Assembly: GCF_021405525.1 (NCBI RefSeq)
Contig: NZ_JAGQAG010000002.1
Location: 103,511 to 167,510, forward strand
Source: Ruegeria pomeroyi
Lineage (GTDB): Bacteria > Pseudomonadota > Alphaproteobacteria > Rhodobacterales > Rhodobacteraceae
Direction: 5' to 3'
Length of the DNA: 64,000 nt
Positions 59,861 to 64,000 of the stretch are shown here, piece by piece; position 1 is the stretch's first letter, and each line of letters opens with the position of its first letter. The translations under genes and the position numbers were made by a program. Under the pieces are notes generated by a model. It was not told the DNA's origin. It saw nothing but the letters and a program-made list of their open reading frames with translations, and made no database searches.

Positions 59861-61399
59861 ATGACTGAAGCACCCGCTAGATCCAAACGCCGCTCTTCAA
59901 ATAAGCGTGGCCAGATCATTCCACAGTTGCCCTGGGGGCAGCCAAGATATCACTTCCCCCTTGTGGAGCCGCTGACGCATGAAGACGTGCTGAAAACGCA
60001 TGACAATGCGTTGCGTGTCCTGGAAGAGATCGGCATCCGGTTCCAGGATGAGGACGCGGTCGCCATCTTCGCCAAGGCAGGATGTATCATCGGCGAAGAC
60101 GGAATGACGGTCCGCATTGGTCGTGATGTCGTTGAACAGGCCCTGAAGACCGTAAAATCAGAAGTTGTCCTGACGCCCAGAAACCGGGAACGCGCTGTCA
60201 CCATCGGTGGAAATCACGTGGCCTTCGCGTCGGTTCTCGGCCCCCCCTACTGCTCGGATATCGAGAAAGGGCGGCGCCAGGGGACGTTGGAAGATTATTC
60301 CAACTTCGTGCGCTTGGGACAGTATTTCAACGTCATCCACATGATTTCCGGTGCGCCGGTCGAAGCCATGGACATCCCCCTTGAGACGCGGCACCTGTAT
60401 GGCACACTCAGGACTCTCGAACTTTCGGACAAAGTTCCTTTTGTTTTTTGCCAGGGTCGGCAACGGATTCATGACGCCCTGGACATGATTGCAATGGCCA
60501 AGGGCATGGACCGGAACGGCCTGATGGAAGAGCCATCGACATTCACGATCATCAACTCCAACTCGCCGCTTCAATACGACAAACCGATGGCGGGCGGCCT
60601 GATCGAAATGGCGAAGCATAACCAGTTGTCGATGATCACCCCGTTTTCACTCGCCGGCGCCTCCCATCCGATTTCTCTGGGCGCTGCGAATTCACTCGCC
60701 GTGGCCGAGATGCTGGCGGCGCTGACGTTGACACAGCTGGTCAGGCCGGGCGCGCCTGTGGCGTCTGCAGCCTATACGATGAATGTGAACATGCAGACCG
60801 GCTCGCCGGGGTTCGGGTCACCGGAGACAAACAAATCCCTTCAAATTGGTTCACAGATGGCCCGGTTTTATGGTCTCCCCATAAGGTCTTCGACATTCAC
60901 TTCGTCTCCTGCCCCCGATGCACAGGCGATCTATGAATCCTTGGGGATGCTGTGGGCTTCCATAACGTCCGGAAGCAATCTCATCATGCACGCTGCCGGC
61001 TGGCTTGAAGGCGGGCTTCGGTCCTCGTTTGAAAAGTTCGTACTGGACGTCGAAATGCTTCAGATGATGGTCAAGTATCTGGAGCCCGTTGCCGTGAACG
61101 ACACCACGCTGGCATTCGAGGAGATCAAAGCGGTCGGTCATGGCGGGCACTTCTTCGACACAGAGAACACGATAAATAACTACAATACCGCGTTTTATGA
61201 GCCCATTGTCGCCACCGCCAAGAATTTTGGCCAGTGGGAAGAAGATGGCAGCCTGGACGCGACGCAACGCGCCCATCTGGTATACAAGAAAGCTCTGGAC
61301 GCCTATCAGCAACCTCAGCTTGACGCTTCGACCAGTGAAGCACTTGAGGCCTTTGTCAAAAGGCGAGAGGACCAGGGCGGCGCTCCAATAGATCTATAG
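59861..61399 (+). CDS. Trimethylamine methyltransferase (MttB-like) family protein
   Basis: Product of 512 aa of the MttB superfamily, non-pyrrolysine branch: there is one open frame with no internal TAG. Typical segments include ALRVLEEIGIRFQDEDAVAIFAKAGC, FNVIHMISGAPVEAMDIP, AGGLIEMAKHNQLSMITPFSLAGASHPISLGAANSLAVAEMLAALTLTQLVRPGAPV and GWLEGGLRSSFEKFVLD. Such proteins move a methyl group from a quaternary amine (glycine betaine, proline betaine, carnitine and similar in characterised relatives) to a corrinoid protein; no corrinoid protein gene is adjacent. It ends the LysR-linked operon. Confidence 0.92.
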   Translation: MTEAPARSKRRSSNKRGQIIPQLPWGQPRYHFPLVEPLTHEDVLKTHDNALRVLEEIGIRFQDEDAVAIFAKAGCIIGEDGMTVRIGRDVVEQALKTVKSEVVLTPRNRERAVTIGGNHVAFASVLGPPYCSDIEKGRRQGTLEDYSNFVRLGQYFNVIHMISGAPVEAMDIPLETRHLYGTLRTLELSDKVPFVFCQGRQRIHDALDMIAMAKGMDRNGLMEEPSTFTIINSNSPLQYDKPMAGGLIEMAKHNQLSMITPFSLAGASHPISLGAANSLAVAEMLAALTLTQLVRPGAPVASAAYTMNVNMQTGSPGFGSPETNKSLQIGSQMARFYGLPIRSSTFTSSPAPDAQAIYESLGMLWASITSGSNLIMHAAGWLEGGLRSSFEKFVLDVEMLQMMVKYLEPVAVNDTTLAFEEIKAVGHGGHFFDTENTINNYNTAFYEPIVATAKNFGQWEEDGSLDATQRAHLVYKKALDAYQQPQLDASTSEALEAFVKRREDQGGAPIDL

Positions 61400-62068
61400 C
61401 TCTGAGATCGATTTGTGCTTCGCGCCCGCGCTAAATGCAACTATCCCATGCATTTCGTGGATCGCACTCACCATTCCTGACAGGTGCAAATCGCATTCTA
61501 TCCCGCCGCGCGTTGGCAAACCTCTAACCGGTCGGTACTTGGATCTTTCGCCCATAAAGAATTGCATTGCTTTCGATGAACGGCAGCTTGTCCCGCCGCG
61601 CTGTAGCGACGTCCTTCGAGCCGTCGCAGCGATGGTATCTCTTCCGGCGCACGCAGCGCGAAAATCGAATTCACAGGTTGGGCTCGAATCAGATTTCGCC
61701 GCTCCCTGCCGGAATGCCCGGTGCCAGATTACGAATGGCATATGATCATCTTGATGAATCGGGAAACCCGTGCTTTTTCAGACATTTCGCTGAATTCTAC
61801 GATGGCCGGACGAATGGCGGGTCTCAGAGTGCGACGGCATCGCGGATCGCTGCGTCACCACATGGCCACAAAGAGCCAAAAAGACGGATACTGCAAAATG
61901 CACAAATGTCACTTCAGCGTAAGCAGGGGTCGATCCTGCTCATACCAGTTCCGCCTTTGGGCGGCGCGACGTGTGCGCTCATTCGGCCGACACTTTCTCA
62001 CAGCGTAGTGTTAGAAGACTAGGTTCCGCTTGGATCGAACCACTGGGATCAGCTGGTATGCCTGTTGT
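61400..62068. other. Gene-free stretch with repeat B
   Basis: About 670 bp between convergent operons, with no supported gene. It holds the second copy of repeat B (61649-61685) and scattered short inverted segments; no clear terminator was found. Confidence 0.55.
61649..61685. repeat. Intergenic repeat B, copy 2
   Basis: Thirty-three of 37 positions match 25697-25733, with GAAAATC-AAT-CACAGGTTGGGCTC in common apart from single changes. Confidence 0.6.
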
Positions 62069-64000
62069 CTACAGGTTTTGACAGAGCCGGTTTGCATCTA
62101 GCATAGCTGCGTGAATACCACGAGCCGAGACACAATCACCAATGCGAAACAGCGCAAATCCATTTGTGTCCGGGTCTTCCAGGCAAGGTTGTGCACTGGC
62201 TTTCAGGTATGAGCTGATGTCAATCTCACCGCCGTTCGATGCATTATTTGCCAATTCTTCCATCAGATCATCCATCGGCACTGTGCCTGCCTCTATCACG
62301 ATTTGATCAAAGGCCTGCGCTTCTTTTGTTGCGCTGTATTCATTTTGAAATGTTGCTTTGACTTGGTTCCCAACCCGATCCAATCGCATCAGGCGAAGAT
62401 CTGGCTGGATCGTCACCCCTGCGGCATAAAGGTTGCGCAAGTGAATCGCATGGTTTGTCACACCGACATCCTGAGCGATCATGCGGTCTGGTGTCACCAA
62501 GAGCACCTTACTTCCGGCGGTCGCCAGGAACTCGGCCACCGTGGGTCCACTTTGTGCACCAGTTTCGTCGTAGACAAGCACGTGTGCGCCAGGGGCGACC
62601 TCACCCGACAGGATATCCCACGCTGAATGGGCCAGTTGATCTCCGCCCTCAACTTGCGACATCTCTGGCATACCCCCTGTTGCGAGGATCACAACATCAG
62701 GGCTTAGCCCCACGATATCATCGCGTTCGGCATAGCAATTGAACCGAAATTTGACCTGCAACGTAACGCAGCGATCATAAAGCCAACGGGTGATGCCGAT
62801 CATATTTTAGCGCCACGGGATTTGCGCGGAGTAGACAACCTGCCCACCCGGATCGCTTTGCGCTTCCAGCACAGTGACATCGTGGCCCCTTTCGGCACAG
62901 AGCCGCGCGGCCTCAAGACCTGCGGGGCCTGCGCCGACGATCACAACTTTACGGCGGACTTTGGTCTTCAGCACTTGATGCGCAAGGACGTTTTCCCGGC
63001 TGGTCACCGCGTTGTGCAGACAGAGGGCGTCCCCGCCACGATAAATACGGTCGATGCAATAACCCGCACCGACACAGGGTCTGATACTCTCATCCTCGCC
63101 CGCCAGATGCTTGCGCACCATATGCGGATCAGCAATCTGCGCGCGTGTCATGCCGATCAGATCAACGTGCCCCTCACCTACGGCAAAGTTGGCTGTTGCA
63201 AGATCCGCAACGCCAGCGGCATGCAAAACCGGCAAACCGGTAGCGCGTCGTACCTTTCCGGCCAGTTCAACAAAACGGCCAGAGGGAAACGCCATAGAGG
63301 GCACGGTTTCAGCCACACCGGCCTTGGTCCAGTTTGCACCACCCGAGATGTTCATGCAGTCGACAAGCCCGGGTTTTGCATGGGCCAGAGCGATGGCAAT
63401 CCCGTCTTCTTCGGTGATGCCGCCTTCGATGAACTCATTCGCCGTAAAGCGCAAACTGACGATGAACTTCTCAGGCGTGGTATCTCGGATTGCTTCCAGC
63501 ACTTCCATTCCAAACCGCAGCCGGTTCTCCATCGAACCGCCATAGTCATCGGTGCGCTTGTTCGATAATGGGCTCCAGAACTGCCCGATCAAATGGCCAG
63601 ACACCAGCAGCTCGACACCGTCCAAACCGCCCTCCGCACAGCGTTTTGCCGCCGCGGCATAATCAGCCACGATACGTCGGATGTCCGACGGCTCCAGTAC
63701 CTTTGGCATCGCGCCATGTGCGGGTTCCCGGATTGCTGAGGGCGCAACCGTTGGCAGCCAGTTTCCCGATGCAGGATGCGTCCTGCGCCCGGCATGACTG
63801 ATCTGGCACATCAGCGGGACGTCATAGGCGTGGATGCGTTTGGCGAAGGCATGCAGCGGCCCAACGATCCGATCATCCGACAGGTTCAATTGGCCAAACG
63901 AGGCTGGGGAATCCTGTGATACGGAGGAGGCTCCGCCGAACATCGTCATGGCCAAACCACCTTTGGCCTTTTCCTCGTGGTACCGTTGGTAGCGTTCACC
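62069..64000 (-). pseudogene. DgcA/StcD/TMADH-like FMN, Fe-S and FAD oxidoreductase, interrupted by an in-frame stop and cut by the window end
   Basis: The 5' end is beyond the window; the frame is open to position 64000 (ERYQRYHEEKAKGGLAMTMFGG), so no start is visible. The FMN barrel contains HAGRRTHP and SNKRTDDYGGSMENRLRF; the Fe-S motif is RPCVGAGYC...LCLHN; then an FAD fold KVVIVGAGPAGLEAARLCAERGHDVTVLEAQ. The barrel part stops at TAA 62807-62809 after AQIPWR, and in the same frame the expected next segment resumes (MIGITRWLYDRC from 62803) and runs to 62069. One nonsense change thus splits the second dinucleotide domain. Relatives demethylate dimethylglycine or N-methylproline, which fits the MttB neighbour. 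Alternatively both halves are still made by reinitiation at the ATG 62803. Confidence 0.85.

Noticed and set aside
62036..62069. Terminator between the MttB-like operon and the flavoprotein gene
   Set aside because: No stem followed by a T-run could be found in the convergent gap.
1..64000. CRISPR arrays, rRNA, tRNA or integron attC arrays
   Set aside because: No regularly spaced repeats, rRNA segments or tRNA cloverleaf sequences were seen by eye; the long hairpin at 50778-50833 is single and lacks attC landmarks.

Overview
The window reads as chromosomal (possibly megaplasmid) DNA of a GC-rich alphaproteobacterium, most likely a Rhodobacteraceae / Roseobacter-group marine bacterium. The call rests on the density of TRAP and branched-chain-type ABC uptake systems, non-pyrrolysine MttB-type methyltransferases, a DgcA/StcD-like flavoprotein and a VirB/VirD4 conjugation module. 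It is inference from protein families; no rRNA or other phylogenetic marker is present.

Region 1 (1-24.2 kb) is catabolic and transport DNA. It opens with the 3' end of a TRAP large permease, then a complete five-gene branched-chain-type ABC importer (binding protein, two ATPases, two permeases). After an exported orphan protein and a gene-poor stretch come a DUF2817 peptidase-like protein, a PLP-dependent dehydratase and an AraC regulator facing a long co-directional block: acyl-CoA ligase, nitrilase-family hydrolase, an SDR gene remnant, a second five-gene ABC importer, GMC oxidoreductase, RidA, aldehyde dehydrogenase, a Cys-less thiolase-fold protein with its DUF35 partner, and an ABM-domain protein. 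Most genes overlap by 4 nt. A plausible logic is uptake of an alcohol- or amide-containing compound, oxidation alcohol to aldehyde to acid, CoA activation and C-C cleavage; the substrate is not readable. An IS3-family element (24146-25410, 3-bp target duplication) sits in the last codons of the ABM gene.

Region 2 (about 25.8-54.6 kb) is a conjugative module: a small regulator cluster, a full virB operon on the + strand (two transglycosylases, VirB2, B3, B4, a 55-aa VirB7-like lipoprotein, B5, B8, B9, B10, B11, two small proteins, B6), and on the - strand VirD4, a MOBP-type relaxase and a MobC-like protein, with an oriT-like inverted repeat upstream. Further accessory genes follow (68-aa conserved protein, GSU2403-type nucleotidyltransferase-fold protein, DUF2493 protein, ParDE-type pair). 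No integrase, replication initiator or tRNA-type attachment site was found.

Inside the conjugative module, between the convergent virB6 and virD4, lies a visibly more AT-rich five-gene - strand operon (38.6-44.9 kb): a C5-cytosine methyltransferase, a phosphoribosyltransferase-like protein, an ORC/CDC6- or STAND-like P-loop ATPase, an unrecognised protein and a DUF4365 PD-(D/E)XK-like protein. It has the architecture of an anti-invader conflict system and is the best candidate in the window for an incompletely described biological system.

Region 3 (54.8-64 kb) returns to catabolism: a LysR regulator divergent from a Tat-exported oligopeptide-type binding protein, an Ldh-family dehydrogenase, a mandelate-racemase-type enolase-superfamily enzyme and an MttB-like methyltransferase, then, convergent, a DgcA/StcD-like flavin/Fe-S oxidoreductase interrupted by one in-frame stop codon. 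The set suggests use of a quaternary or N-methylated amine.
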